A DNA stretch of 40,453 nt from CBFHWY01 sp965659675 (GCA_965659675.1 CBFHWY010000017.1:1-40453); one strand, 5' to 3'. Positions 15,453 through 24,115 are shown, counted from the first letter of the stretch. The notes: generated by a model not told the origin, from the letters alone. Made by a program: numbers and translations.

Positions 15453-15821
15453 TTAAAGTACTTCTGGTGCTAGTGAAACGATTCTCATAAATTGCTTTTC
15501 CCTAAGCTCTCTGGCAACTGGACCGAAGATCCTTGTTCCTCGCATCTCACCAGTTGGGTTCAAAAGAACAACGGCATTGTTATCAAAGCGGATATATGAA
15601 CCATCCTGTCTTCTAACTTCCTTTTTTGTTCTTACCACAACCGCTCTTGACACAGTTCCTGGCTTTACATTACCAGATGGAATTGCATCTTTAACGGTAA
15701 CCACAATCTCGTCACCAATACTCGCATATCTGCGCTTGGTTCCACCAAGGACCCTAATACAGAGCACTTCTTTTGCACCACTGTTGTCGGCCACCTCTAA
15801 TCTCGATTCTTGCTGGATCAT
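15453..15821 (-). CDS. rplN: 50S ribosomal protein L14
   Basis: 122 residues, the exact family length. L14 contacts 16S rRNA in bridges B5 and B8 and binds the silencing factor RsfS. It begins MIQQESRLEVADNSGAKEVL and ends FGPVARELREKQFMRIVSLA, then PEVL. The central AVVVRTKKEVRRQDGSYIRF is also typical. A 22-bp gap separates it from rpsQ. Confidence 0.98.
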   Translation of the reverse strand: MIQQESRLEVADNSGAKEVLCIRVLGGTKRRYASIGDEIVVTVKDAIPSGNVKPGTVSRAVVVRTKKEVRRQDGSYIRFDNNAVVLLNPTGEMRGTRIFGPVARELREKQFMRIVSLAPEVL

Positions 15822-15843
15822 TTCCTTTTCCTTTTAATAGCTC

Positions 15844-16101
15844 TTACTTGGCTTTTTCAATTACTTCCACCAATCTCCAACGCTTTCTCTTACTCAGAGG
15901 GCGTGTCTCCATGATTCTTACTGTATCCCCAGCTCCGCATTCTTCTTTCTCGTCATGTGCCATGAATTTTTTGGTCACTTTAACGAACTTACCATACTTG
16001 GGGTGCTTCTCTTTACGTTCAACCGAAACGACAATACTCTTATTCATGCCGTTACTGGTTACAACACCGATTCGCTCTTTTCTTAGATTTCTTTCTGCCA
16101 T
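15844..16101 (-). CDS. rpsQ: 30S ribosomal protein S17
   Basis: 85 residues. An OB-fold primary binder of the 16S 5' domain. RIGVVTSNGMNKSIVVSVER, HPKYGKFVKVTKKFMAHDE and GDTVRIMETRPLSKRKRWRL match the family from end to end. It follows rpmC after two bases. In E. coli it is the last gene of the S10 operon; here the cluster simply continues into rplN. Confidence 0.97.
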   Translation of the reverse strand: MAERNLRKERIGVVTSNGMNKSIVVSVERKEKHPKYGKFVKVTKKFMAHDEKEECGAGDTVRIMETRPLSKRKRWRLVEVIEKAK

Positions 16102-16103
16102 GA

Positions 16104-16307
16104 TTATTCTTTTACAGCTAGATCGGCTCGTTTCTTGATTTCTGTTTTGATTCGCGCAATAGCTCTGCGTTTTTCACGCAAGACCATTGGATTCTCAAGA
16201 GGAGTGATCGTATGATTCATCCTCAATTTTGAAAGGGCTTCAGTCTCTCCTTCGAGTCTCTCCTGTAGCTCTTCGTCTGTCATTTCTCTAATCACCGATT
16301 GCTTCAT
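16104..16307 (-). CDS. rpmC: 50S ribosomal protein L29
   Basis: 67 residues, an alpha-helical hairpin at the tunnel exit that, with L23, is a docking point for signal-recognition particle and trigger factor. The pattern EMTDEELQERLEGETEALSK and ARIKTEIKKR fits L29. The start MKQSVIREM is the only plausible Met and lies eight bases after rplP. Confidence 0.95.
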   Translation of the reverse strand: MKQSVIREMTDEELQERLEGETEALSKLRMNHTITPLENPMVLREKRRAIARIKTEIKKRADLAVKE

Positions 16308-16315
16308 CTCTCAGC

Positions 16316-16738
16316 TTATTTTCCTTCGTAATCGTTACGCACTACAAACTTTGTTTTCACCGGTAACTTTTGCGAAGCAAGACGTAATCCTTCTTTTGCT
16401 TTTTCAAGTTCCGTTCCTCCTACCTCGAAGAGAATTCTTCCTGGTCGAACTGGAGCAACCCAATGGTCAAATGCTCCTTTTCCTTTACCCATTCGAACCT
16501 CAGCAGGTTTCTTAGTGATCGGCTTATCAGGAAATACACGAATCCAAATTGATCCCTCACGTTTGAGGTATCTGGTTACAGCAATCCTGGCAGCCTCGAT
16601 CTGACGACTTGTTAGTCTTCCAGTATCTAGTGTTTTGATACCAAAGCTTCCGAAAGCAAGAGTAGTACCTCTCTGGGCCATCCCTTTGATTCTTCCTTTC
16701 TGCGCTTTTCTATGTTTTACCTTTCTTGGTGATAACAT
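16316..16738 (-). CDS. rplP: 50S ribosomal protein L16
   Basis: 140 residues. L16 touches the elbow of A- and P-site tRNA and is needed for late assembly. It begins MLSPRKVKHRKAQKGRIKGM and has the RQIEAARIAVTRYLKREGSI and VRMGKGKGAFDHWVAPVRPG signatures. The Arg of the last signature corresponds to the residue hydroxylated by YcfD/RoxA in E. coli (no hydroxylase gene is in this window). It lies ten bases after rpsC. Confidence 0.97.
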   Translation of the reverse strand: MLSPRKVKHRKAQKGRIKGMAQRGTTLAFGSFGIKTLDTGRLTSRQIEAARIAVTRYLKREGSIWIRVFPDKPITKKPAEVRMGKGKGAFDHWVAPVRPGRILFEVGGTELEKAKEGLRLASQKLPVKTKFVVRNDYEGK

Positions 16739-16748
16739 GATAGTCTAC

Positions 16749-17450
16749 TTATTTCTTTCCTCCTTTATTAAATCTCGGACGTGGAGCCTTTTTCTTTCCT
16801 CCAAGGTTTGGAGACAGATCACGCTTTCCGTAGATCTCTCCATTGCAGATCCATACTTTTACGCCAAGTCGACCATAAGAAGTATGCGCTTCTTTCAAAG
16901 CATAATCGATATCGGCTCTGAATGTGTGAAGCGGCACTCTTCCATCCATGTAGGATTCTGTACGAGCCATTTCAGCTCCGTTCAAACGACCTGAGATCAT
17001 TACCTTGATTCCTTCAGCTCCCATTCTCATAGAAGATGCAACGGCCATCTTAGCAGCTCTACGGAAAGAGATTCTTCCCTGTATCTGCTTGGCAATTGAA
17101 TCAGCTACTAGCGAAGCATCCAATTCCGGTCTTTTGATCTCAAAAATATTGATCTGAACTTCTTTGTTTGTGATCTTCTTAAGCTCTTCTTTCAGCTTAT
17201 CAACTTCCTGACCACCTTTCCCGATAATGATTCCCGGGCGTGCAGTGTTGATCGTAACAGTTATAAGCTTTAGTGTACGCTCAATGATAATTCTTGAAAC
17301 ACCAGCTTTCTCTAAACGAGCGTTTAGGTATCTTCTGATCTTATCATCTTCAACGATCTTGTCTTCGTATCGACGACCACCAAACCAGTTTGAGTCCCAT
17401 CCTTTGATGAAGCCTAATCTATTACCAATTGGATTTGTTTTCTGTCCCAT
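16749..17450 (-). CDS. rpsC: 30S ribosomal protein S3
   Basis: 233 residues. S3 forms part of the mRNA entry tunnel and helicase. The N-terminal KH domain contains RPGIIIGKGGQEVDKLKEEL, and the C-terminal half has GAEGIKVMISGRLNGAEMAR and TSYGRLGVKVWICNGEIYG. The last 20 residues are strongly basic (KKKAPRPRFNKGGKK). It lies three bases after rplV and starts with the typical MGQKTNPIGNRLG. Confidence 0.98.
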   Translation of the reverse strand: MGQKTNPIGNRLGFIKGWDSNWFGGRRYEDKIVEDDKIRRYLNARLEKAGVSRIIIERTLKLITVTINTARPGIIIGKGGQEVDKLKEELKKITNKEVQINIFEIKRPELDASLVADSIAKQIQGRISFRRAAKMAVASSMRMGAEGIKVMISGRLNGAEMARTESYMDGRVPLHTFRADIDYALKEAHTSYGRLGVKVWICNGEIYGKRDLSPNLGGKKKAPRPRFNKGGKK

Positions 17451-17453
17451 ATC

Positions 17454-17861
17454 TTATGACTCCTGTTCTTCTGATTTTTTATCTAAAACGATGGTAACGT
17501 GGTTTGATCTTTTGCGAATTCTGTGTGCACGACCCTGAGGTGCTGGCTGAATACGCTTTAACATACGTCCACTGTCAACCTGTATTTCTTTCACATAAAG
17601 CTCTGAACCTTCCCAGCTCTCTCCGCTTTTCTGCTCGTAGTTATGCAGTGCCGACCACAACAGCTTTTCAAGTCTGGTGGCAGCATCCTGTTTACTGAAC
17701 TGAAGAATTCCAACCGCCTTTTCTACCTTCTCACCACGGATAAGGTCTGCTACCAATCTCATTTTTCGAGGAGAGGTAGGGCAGTTTCTAAGCTTCGCCA
17801 GGTACATGTCCTTTCTGGCTGCTTTTCTGGCCTCTGCTGTTTCTCTTTTTCGAACTCCCAT
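17454..17861 (-). CDS. rplV: 50S ribosomal protein L22
   Basis: 135 residues. L22 spans the large subunit, and its beta-hairpin lines the exit tunnel near the macrolide site. Seen are the segment LRNCPTSPRKMRLVADLIRG and the hairpin RMLKRIQPAPQGRAHRIRKR, without an evident insertion or deletion in the loop linked with erythromycin resistance. The N-terminus carries about 20 extra basic residues (VRKRETAEARKAARKDMY). It lies ten bases after rpsS and three before rpsC. Confidence 0.97.
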   Translation of the reverse strand: MGVRKRETAEARKAARKDMYLAKLRNCPTSPRKMRLVADLIRGEKVEKAVGILQFSKQDAATRLEKLLWSALHNYEQKSGESWEGSELYVKEIQVDSGRMLKRIQPAPQGRAHRIRKRSNHVTIVLDKKSEEQES

Positions 17862-17871
17862 TACTCAAATA

Positions 17872-18138
17872 CTATTTCCTGTTTCCACCATGTCCTCGGA
17901 AACTCCTTGTTGGAGCAAACTCTCCGAGCTTATGTCCTACCATATTCTCTGTGACATACACAGGAATAAATTTCTGTCCGTTGTGCACCGCTATGGTCAA
18001 GCCAACAAAATCAGGCGTGATCATAGATGCTCTTGCCCAGGTCTTGATCACAGACTTCTTTCCAGAAGACTGTGCATTATCAACTTTCTGTTGAAGCTTG
18101 CAGTGTACAAACGGTGGTTTCTTTAATGATCTACTCAT
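17872..18138 (-). CDS. rpsS: 30S ribosomal protein S19
   Basis: 88 residues. A head protein that contacts S13 and A-site tRNA. It begins MSRSLKKPPFVHCKLQQKVD and has the ITPDFVGLTIAVHNGQKFIP and HKLGEFAPTRSFRGHGG signatures. Length and both ends are normal. It lies ten bases after rplB. Confidence 0.97.
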   Translation of the reverse strand: MSRSLKKPPFVHCKLQQKVDNAQSSGKKSVIKTWARASMITPDFVGLTIAVHNGQKFIPVYVTENMVGHKLGEFAPTRSFRGHGGNRK

Positions 18139-18148
18139 GGACTTTTAA

Positions 18149-18970
18149 TTATTTACGCTTGTCAATGATGAATCTGTTCGTTGATTTCTTTTTTGCTCTG
18201 GTCTTAAAACCTTTTGCAGGCAAACCTTTTCTTGAGCGAGGGTGTCCTCCTGAAGCTCTACCTTCACCACCACCCATTGGGTGATCGACTGGGTTCATTG
18301 CTACACCTCTGGTTCTTGGTCTTCTACCCAACCATCTTTTTCTTCCCGCTTTACCCGAGATCTCCAAAGAGTGATCACTGTTTGAAAGTGAACCAATGGT
18401 AGCCAGGCATGTTTGGAGTACGAGTCTAGACTCCCCAGATGGAAGTTTCAAAACTGCATACTTTCCATCCTTGGCATTAAGCTGTGCATGAGCACCCGCT
18501 GTTCTTGCCAATTTCCCACCTTGCCCAGGTTGAAGTTCAATGTTGTGAATGATCGTACCAAAAGGAATCTTCTTTAGTGGAAGTGTATTTCCAAGTTCTG
18601 GAGCAGCGGTCTCAGACGAGATCACTTCCTGTCCAACTTGGATCCCCTCAGGCGCCAGGATGTATCGCTTTTCACCGTCTTTATATACAACCAAAGCGAT
18701 GAAGCAAGTTCTGTTTGGATCGTACTCCACAGACTTAACAACACCTGGAATTCCAAACTTGTCCCGTTTAAAATCGATCAAACGATATCTTTTCTTGTGT
18801 CCACCTCCACGATAGCGCATGGTCATTTTACCATCACCATTACGTCCACCGCTTTTCTTGTGCGACTTGATGAGGCTTTTCTCTGCTCCAGTATGGGTGA
18901 TCGCCTCATAGGTATTCCCCACTTTATAGCGCTGCCCTGGTGTACTTGGTTTAAATCTCTTTAGTCCCAT
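18149..18970 (-). CDS. rplB: 50S ribosomal protein L2
   Basis: 273 residues. L2 is needed for subunit association and lies near the peptidyl-transferase centre. The OB and SH3-like halves are both present: GGHKKRYRLIDFKRDKFGIP in the first and VAMNPVDHPMGGGEGRASGG in the second. The latter holds the conserved His that is essential for peptidyl transfer in reconstitution studies of E. coli L2. The Arg/Lys-rich tail is complete. It lies nine bases after rplW. Confidence 0.98.
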   Translation of the reverse strand: MGLKRFKPSTPGQRYKVGNTYEAITHTGAEKSLIKSHKKSGGRNGDGKMTMRYRGGGHKKRYRLIDFKRDKFGIPGVVKSVEYDPNRTCFIALVVYKDGEKRYILAPEGIQVGQEVISSETAAPELGNTLPLKKIPFGTIIHNIELQPGQGGKLARTAGAHAQLNAKDGKYAVLKLPSGESRLVLQTCLATIGSLSNSDHSLEISGKAGRKRWLGRRPRTRGVAMNPVDHPMGGGEGRASGGHPRSRKGLPAKGFKTRAKKKSTNRFIIDKRK

Positions 18971-18979
18971 GATTCTCCT

Positions 18980-19270
18980 TTATATTCCGCTATAGAAATC
19001 AATGATATCTCCTTCGGCAAGGGTTACAATTGCCTTCTTGTAGTCAGGAGACGTTCCTTTCAAGATCGCTGTTTTGGTGTATCTGGACTTTGGTTTACCC
19101 TGGTAGTTCATGGTATTAACTGAACGCACAGTCACGTCATAAAGATCTTCAATCTCTTTTTTGATCTCGATCTTTGATGCACCAGGATTTACGATAAATC
19201 CATAACGGTTCAGAGTCTCTGACTCTTCCGTCATCCTTTCCGTGATTATTGGCCGTTTAATGATTCCCAT
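18980..19270 (-). CDS. rplW: 50S ribosomal protein L23
   Basis: 96 residues. The main docking site for trigger factor and SRP at the tunnel exit. It starts with IIKRPIITERMTEESETLNR, and NRYGFIVNPGASKIEIKKEI, DVTVRSVNTMNYQGKPK and the closing KAIVTLAEGDIIDFYSGI strand are typical. It follows rplD after five bases. Confidence 0.96.
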   Translation of the reverse strand: MGIIKRPIITERMTEESETLNRYGFIVNPGASKIEIKKEIEDLYDVTVRSVNTMNYQGKPKSRYTKTAILKGTSPDYKKAIVTLAEGDIIDFYSGI

Positions 19271-19275
19271 CGTCC

Positions 19276-19902
19276 TTAGCTTAGTGTTTCTTTGATTTGA
19301 TCAAGGCTCTTTTGAGTAAGAACCAGATTGTCCGAATTCAAGATCTCATAGGTGTTTAGCTCGCTCACGCTAATGGTCTTGCTGTTCGGGATATTTCTTG
19401 CAGAAAGGATCACATTGTCATCCTTGCTATCAAGTACGAATGTGGTTTTCTTTCCTTCCAATGCCATATTTGAAATAACTCCAACGAAGTCTTTAGTTTT
19501 CGGAGCTTTCATGCTTAGCTCTTCGATGACAACGATCTTGTTGTCTTTTGCTTTGATACTAAGCGCTGATCTACGAGCAAGTCGCTTAAGTTTCTTGTTC
19601 AGCTTCATGGTATAGTCTCTTGGCTCTGGACCAAATACTCTACCTCCACCCACAAACAATGGGTTTTTAATATCACCAGCACGAGCTGTTCCTGTACCCT
19701 TTTGACGCTTGATCTTCTTGGTACTACCTACAATCTCTGCTCTCTCTTTTGATTTGTGTGTACCCTGACGCTTTGCAGCTTGAATAGCTTTTACATCAAG
19801 ATAAACAGCATGTTCGTTAGGCTCAATCCCAAAGATCGCCTTGTCGAGCTTCACTTTCTTAGAAGCAGATTTACCGTCTTTCTTATAAAGTTGTGCTTCC
19901 AT
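19276..19902 (-). CDS. rplD: 50S ribosomal protein L4
   Basis: 208 residues. L4 lines the exit tunnel with L22 and, in E. coli, controls the S10 operon by attenuation. The tunnel loop is readable (KIKRQKGTGTARAGDIKNPL, then FVGGGRVFGPEPRDY), followed by the LNKKLKRLARRSALSIKAKD segment. Its ATG shares one base with the rplC stop (TAATG), implying coupled translation. No S10-type attenuator leader was identified, because rpsJ directly follows fusA here. Confidence 0.97.
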   Translation of the reverse strand: MEAQLYKKDGKSASKKVKLDKAIFGIEPNEHAVYLDVKAIQAAKRQGTHKSKERAEIVGSTKKIKRQKGTGTARAGDIKNPLFVGGGRVFGPEPRDYTMKLNKKLKRLARRSALSIKAKDNKIVVIEELSMKAPKTKDFVGVISNMALEGKKTTFVLDSKDDNVILSARNIPNSKTISVSELNTYEILNSDNLVLTQKSLDQIKETLS

Positions 19903-20519
19903 TACTTCTCAACAATTACATATGAACCCTTTGCTCCAGGCACAGAACCTTTAACAAGGATCAAGTTCTTATCCTCAATTACTTTCAATACCATCAGGTT
20001 GAGCGATTTTGCTCTTTTGTTACCTGTCTGGCCAGCCATTTTCATTCCCTTGAAAACGCGAGATGGATATGAAGCCGCACCAATTGAACCTGGTGCACGG
20101 AGCCTGTTATGCTGTCCGTGAGTTGCATCTCCAACTCCTGCAAATCCATGTCGTTTTACAACACCCTGAAATCCTTTACCCTTTGAAGTTCCAGCAACGT
20201 CAACATATTCACCTTCGTTGAAGATGCTCACATTGATCATGTCACCGGTATTTACTTCTTCTTCAAAACCATCAACTTCAATAAGCTTTTGAGCAGGGCT
20301 CACTTTAGCCTTTTTGAAGTGACCTTTAAGGGCACTGCTTGTGTGCTTATCGTTGCGCTCACCGTATCCGATCTGAACTGCTTCGTACCCATCGGTCTCT
20401 GCAGTTTTGATCTGAGTTACTGCGCAGGGACCAGCTTCAATGATCGTACACGGCTGAAGCTTTCCTTCTTCGCTGAATACGCTGGTCATCCCTATTTTCT
20501 TTCCTATCAAGCCTGGCAT
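19902..20519 (-). CDS. rplC: 50S ribosomal protein L3
   Basis: 205 residues. An early-assembly protein that reaches the peptidyl-transferase centre. It begins GLIGKKIGMTSVFSEEGKL and has FQGVVKRHGFAGVGDATHGQ and GSIGAASYPSRVFKGMKMAG, the family signature. The Gln at the centre-facing loop (equivalent to the methylated Gln150 of E. coli) is not clearly conserved by eye. It follows rpsJ after 21 bp and overlaps rplD by one base. Confidence 0.97.
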   Translation of the reverse strand: MPGLIGKKIGMTSVFSEEGKLQPCTIIEAGPCAVTQIKTAETDGYEAVQIGYGERNDKHTSSALKGHFKKAKVSPAQKLIEVDGFEEEVNTGDMINVSIFNEGEYVDVAGTSKGKGFQGVVKRHGFAGVGDATHGQHNRLRAPGSIGAASYPSRVFKGMKMAGQTGNKRAKSLNLMVLKVIEDKNLILVKGSVPGAKGSYVIVEK

Positions 20520-20540
20520 CGCTCTCTTGTTTTAATTCCT

Positions 20541-20846
20541 TTAGACTTTAATTTCAACATCAACTCCACTTGGAAGCTCCAGCTTCATCAATGCGTCAAC
20601 TGTTTTTGAAGAAGAACTGTAGATGTCCATCAAACGCTTGTAAGAAGAAAGCTCAAACTGCTCTCTTGCTTTCTTATTAACGTGAGGAGACTTCAATACA
20701 GTGAAGATCTTCTTATTAGTTGGAAGTGGAATTGGTCCACTTACTACAGCACCGGTGGTTTTCACCGTTTTGACGATCTTCTCAGCAGATTTATCTACGA
20801 GATTGTGATCGTACGACTTAAGCTTTATTCTGATTCTTTGAGCCAT
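20541..20846 (-). CDS. rpsJ: 30S ribosomal protein S10 / NusE
   Basis: 101 residues from the Met at 20846. A longer frame reaching back to 20927 lies inside fusA and its extra residues have no S10 similarity. A clear Shine-Dalgarno stretch (AAGGAG, overlapping the fusA stop) sits about five bases before this ATG and decides the start. MAQRIRIKLKSYDHNLVDKS and the LPTNKKIFTVLKSPHVNKKA loop are typical. S10 also acts as NusE in transcription antitermination. It directly follows fusA, without the tuf gene that stands here in many bacteria. Confidence 0.97.
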   Translation of the reverse strand: MAQRIRIKLKSYDHNLVDKSAEKIVKTVKTTGAVVSGPIPLPTNKKIFTVLKSPHVNKKAREQFELSSYKRLMDIYSSSSKTVDALMKLELPSGVDVEIKV

Positions 20847-20856
20847 TTCTCTCTCC

Positions 20857-22968
20857 TTAAACAGTTGCTTCTTTTCCTTTAACCTTAGCGATGATATCCT
20901 CAGCAATATTCTTTGGAGTCTCTGCATAATGAGAGAATTCCATGGTAGAGGTAGCGCGTCCAGAACTGATCGTCCTCAATGCTGTTACATAACCAAACAT
21001 TTCTGAAAGCGGAACATTCGCCTTTACAATTTGAGCTCCCGCACGGCTATCCATGCCCATTACCTGACCTCTACGTCTGTTGAGGTCGGCAACAATGTCA
21101 CCCATATTTTCTTCTGGAGTTACAACCTCCAATTTCATGATCGGCTCCATTAGCACTGGAGACGCTTTTGGAAGCGCTTCACGGAATGCCAACTTAGCAG
21201 CCATTTCAAATGAAAGTTGGTCGGAGTCAACCGGATGGAAAGACCCATCAGTAAGGGTTACTTTCATACCGTCAAGCTCATAACCAGCTAACACACCATT
21301 CTTCATGGCTTCTTTAAATCCTTTTTCTACAGAAGGAATGAACTCTTTCGGGATATTACCACCCTTGATCTTATCCACGAACTCCAAGCCAGATTTCTCT
21401 TCGTCATCAAGTGGCCCGATCGTTACAGCAATATCAGCGAACTTACCACGTCCACCGGTTTGTTTCTTGTAAACCTCCTTGTGATCAATCGTACCTGTGA
21501 TCGATTCCTTATAGTTCACCTGAGGAGCACCCTGGCTACACTCAACTTTAAATTCTCTTTTCAAACGATCAACAAGAATCTCAAGGTGAAGCTCACCCAT
21601 TCCGCTGATCACTGTTTGACCACTGTCTTCATCAGTTTTAACCTGGAATGTTGGATCCTCTTCAGCAAGTTTTCCAAGCGCTACTCCAAGCTTGTCAACG
21701 TCTGCCTGAGACTTAGGCTCAATGGCAACTCCAATTACCGGGTCTGGGAAACTCATTGATTCAAGAACGATTGGGTTCTTCTCATCACATAGGGTATCTC
21801 CCGTTTTGATATCCTTAAAACCAACTCCAGCTCCAATGTCTCCTGCTTCGATCTTATCGATCGCATTCTGCTTGTTGGAGTGCATTTGGAAAATTCTGGA
21901 AATTCTCTCTTTCTTTCCAGTTCGCGTATTGTAGATGTACGATCCAGCAGGCAATGTACCTGAATACATTCTGAAGAAACATAGGCGTCCAACAAAAGGA
22001 TCGGTAGCGATCTTAAATGCAAGAGCAGCCATCGGCTCCTCATTGTGTGGTCTTCTTTTTTCCTCTTCTTCAGAATCAGGATTCACTCCTGTGATCGCCT
22101 CAACGTCAACTGGAGAAGGAAGGAAAGTCATTACAGAGTCAAGCATTGCCTGAACTCCTTTGTTCTTGAAGGCTGACCCACATAACATTGGAGTGATCTC
22201 CATATTACAGGTCGCCGTTCTGATCGCACGAAGCATCTCTGCTTCAGTGATAGAATCAGGGTCTTCAAAGAATTTCTCCATCAACTCGTCATCTGATTCA
22301 GCCACTGCTTCAACAAGCGTTTCTCTCCACTTGTTAGCCGTGTCAACAAGATCAGCAGGAATATCAACCTCTTTGAAGGTCATTCCCATGTCCTCATCAT
22401 TCCAAACAATTCCTCTCATGTTGATCAGGTCGATCACACCCTTGAAGTCTGCCTCTGCTCCAATAGGAACTTGAATTGGAACTGGTCTGGCTCCTAATCT
22501 GTCTTTTACCTGCTCAACAACGTTAAAGAAGTCTGCTCCAGAACGGTCCATCTTATTGACGAAACCAATTCTTGGAACGTTGTATTTATCCGCCTGTCTC
22601 CAAACTGTTTCTGACTGGGGCTCAACACCACCAACTGCACAGAAAAGTGCAACAGCACCATCAAGCACACGCAATGAACGCTCAACCTCTACAGTAAAGT
22701 CAACGTGACCCGGAGTGTCAATAATGTTGATCTTATACTCTTGATCATCATATTTCCAAAAACAAGTTGTAGCAGCAGATGTAATGGTAATCCCTCTCTC
22801 CTGCTCTTGCTCCATCCAGTCCATGGTAGCAGCACCATCGTGCACTTCACCGATCTTGTGTGATAGACCCGTGTAATAAAGAATACGCTCGGTGGTAGTG
22901 GTCTTACCGGCATCAATGTGAGCCATGATACCGATGTTCCTTGTGAATTTAAGATCTCTTTGTGCCAT
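20857..22968 (-). CDS. fusA: Translation elongation factor G
   Basis: 703 residues. The ribosomal translocase GTPase. The G-domain motifs are G1 AHIDAGKTTTTERIL, switch I/G2 with RGITITSAAT, G3 DTPGHVDFT and G4 NKMDRSGADF. Domain IV carries GSFHPVDSDQLSFEMAAKLA, and the C-terminal domain V carries ILMEP-type and GYVTALRTISSGRATSTMEF sequences. Length fits canonical EF-G rather than EF-G2 or tetracycline-protection proteins. It lies seven bases after rpsG and ten before rpsJ. Confidence 0.98.
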   Translation of the reverse strand: MAQRDLKFTRNIGIMAHIDAGKTTTTERILYYTGLSHKIGEVHDGAATMDWMEQEQERGITITSAATTCFWKYDDQEYKINIIDTPGHVDFTVEVERSLRVLDGAVALFCAVGGVEPQSETVWRQADKYNVPRIGFVNKMDRSGADFFNVVEQVKDRLGARPVPIQVPIGAEADFKGVIDLINMRGIVWNDEDMGMTFKEVDIPADLVDTANKWRETLVEAVAESDDELMEKFFEDPDSITEAEMLRAIRTATCNMEITPMLCGSAFKNKGVQAMLDSVMTFLPSPVDVEAITGVNPDSEEEEKRRPHNEEPMAALAFKIATDPFVGRLCFFRMYSGTLPAGSYIYNTRTGKKERISRIFQMHSNKQNAIDKIEAGDIGAGVGFKDIKTGDTLCDEKNPIVLESMSFPDPVIGVAIEPKSQADVDKLGVALGKLAEEDPTFQVKTDEDSGQTVISGMGELHLEILVDRLKREFKVECSQGAPQVNYKESITGTIDHKEVYKKQTGGRGKFADIAVTIGPLDDEEKSGLEFVDKIKGGNIPKEFIPSVEKGFKEAMKNGVLAGYELDGMKVTLTDGSFHPVDSDQLSFEMAAKLAFREALPKASPVLMEPIMKLEVVTPEENMGDIVADLNRRRGQVMGMDSRAGAQIVKANVPLSEMFGYVTALRTISSGRATSTMEFSHYAETPKNIAEDIIAKVKGKEATV

Positions 22969-22975
22969 CGTTCAA

Positions 22976-23443
22976 TTAAACTCTAAAGTGTGCAAATGCT
23001 TTGTTGGCCTCGGCCATTCTGTGTGTATCTTCTTTCTTTTTGAAGGTTGCCCCCTCTTCTCTGTAGGCAGCAAGGATCTCCTCAGATAGCTTTTCAGCCA
23101 TTGATCTTCCGTTTCTCTTTCTTGCAAACATGATCAACCACTTCATCGCCATTGATGTCTTTCTCGCCTGACGGATCTCCGTTGGGATCTGGAAAGTGGC
23201 TCCACCAACACGTCTACTTCTCACTTCAACCTGAGGAGTAACATTGGTAAGTGCTTTTTTGAAAACTTCAAGCCCATCCTCTTTGGACTTCTCCTGAATG
23301 CGATCGATCGCATCATAAAAGATCTTGTAGGCTGTACTTTTCTTTCCGCTCAACATTAGATTGTTCACGAACACTGCAACGAGTGAATCGTTAAACTTGG
23401 GATCTGGCTGCAGCTTGAGCTTTTTTGAAGTGGCTTTTCTCAT
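22976..23443 (-). CDS. rpsG: 30S ribosomal protein S7
   Basis: 155 residues. S7 initiates assembly of the small-subunit head and in E. coli represses the str operon. Conserved segments are PDPKFNDSLVAVFVNNLMLS, GKKSTAYKIFYDAIDRIQEK, EVRSRRVGGATFQIPTEIR and the C-terminal DTHRMAEANKAFAHFRV. It lies seven bases after rpsL. Confidence 0.98.
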   Translation of the reverse strand: MRKATSKKLKLQPDPKFNDSLVAVFVNNLMLSGKKSTAYKIFYDAIDRIQEKSKEDGLEVFKKALTNVTPQVEVRSRRVGGATFQIPTEIRQARKTSMAMKWLIMFARKRNGRSMAEKLSEEILAAYREEGATFKKKEDTHRMAEANKAFAHFRV

Positions 23444-23450
23444 CTTCTAA

Positions 23451-23825
23451 TTACTTTTTAGGACGTTTTGCACCATACTTGGATCTACGCTGTGATCTTC
23501 CTTCAACACCAGCAGTATCGAGTGCGCCTCGAACGATGTGGTATCTCACACCTGGTAGGTCTTTCACCCTTCCTCCTCTAACAAGCACAATTGAGTGCTC
23601 CTGAAGATTGTGTCCTTCACCAGGAATGTAGGCATTCACCTCTTTTGAATTTGTGAGTCGAACACGAGCAACTTTTCTCATTGCTGAGTTAGGTTTCTTT
23701 GGTGTTGTCGTGTATACTCTGGTGCATACTCCACGTCGCTGTGGACAAGCATCCAGTGCAGCAGATTTACTGGTTTTCACCTTCTGCTCCCGACTTTTTC
23801 TTACCAGCTGTTGTATCGTTGGCAT
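23451..23825 (-). CDS. rpsL: 30S ribosomal protein S12
   Basis: 124 residues, first gene of the cluster. S12 monitors codon-anticodon pairing. The two loops linked with streptomycin resistance look wild-type: Lys43 in TPKKPNSAMRK and Lys88 in GGRVKDLPGVRYH. A GGAAGGA stretch lies just before the ATG, and a Bacteroidota-type promoter lies about 60 bp upstream. Its order with rpsG and fusA is the str operon. Confidence 0.98.
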   Translation of the reverse strand: MPTIQQLVRKSREQKVKTSKSAALDACPQRRGVCTRVYTTTPKKPNSAMRKVARVRLTNSKEVNAYIPGEGHNLQEHSIVLVRGGRVKDLPGVRYHIVRGALDTAGVEGRSQRRSKYGAKRPKK

Positions 23826-23885
23826 ATCCTTCCGATCAAATAAGTTTATTCAATAGTTTCTTACCCCTTCATTTTTTGGGGGGCG

Positions 23886-23917
23886 CAAAGGTAAGTGTTC
23901 TTTTTAGATTTTCCAAC
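23886..23917 (-). promoter_or_regulatory. Bacteroidota-type promoter for the rpsL ribosomal cluster
   Basis: On the minus strand the -7 box TACCTTTG (23893-23886) matches TAnnTTTG exactly. A -33 box GTTG (23917-23914) stands 20 bases upstream. The -7 box is followed by a C-rich start region (CGCCCCCC), so the transcript would begin near 23881 with a leader of about 55 nt before rpsL. This is the only convincing promoter for the whole 18-kb cluster. The rest of the 23826-24115 gap shows no gene. Confidence 0.72.
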
Positions 23918-24115
23918 AGAAGTGCTGGCATTTTTTTGAGCCTACCCAAAATCAAGCCCATCCCCCATCAGATTTGAGCTTTCGCGGCAACAAAATTTAA
24001 TTTTCAGCAAAGGCATTTTAGAAATATGACGCTGCGAAATGAGAACTGATGTCAATGTTGATTTTTTCATTCCGAATTTTCTGGAGGAATACTAATTACT
24101 TCGTTTATTTGAATA

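Noticed and set aside
20847..20856. A degenerate tuf gene between fusA and rpsJ
   Set aside because: The gap is only ten bases, so tuf is simply elsewhere in the genome.
22160..22474. A 104-codon open frame antisense to fusA
   Set aside because: Shadow of a conserved gene; composition (Ser/Ile-rich) follows the codon pattern of EF-G.
23960..24115. Promoter for the uvrD-like helicase gene
   Set aside because: TTTG and TAATTTTC about 21 bases apart is the best match, but the last -7 base is wrong and the leader would be about 110 nt; not strong enough to list.
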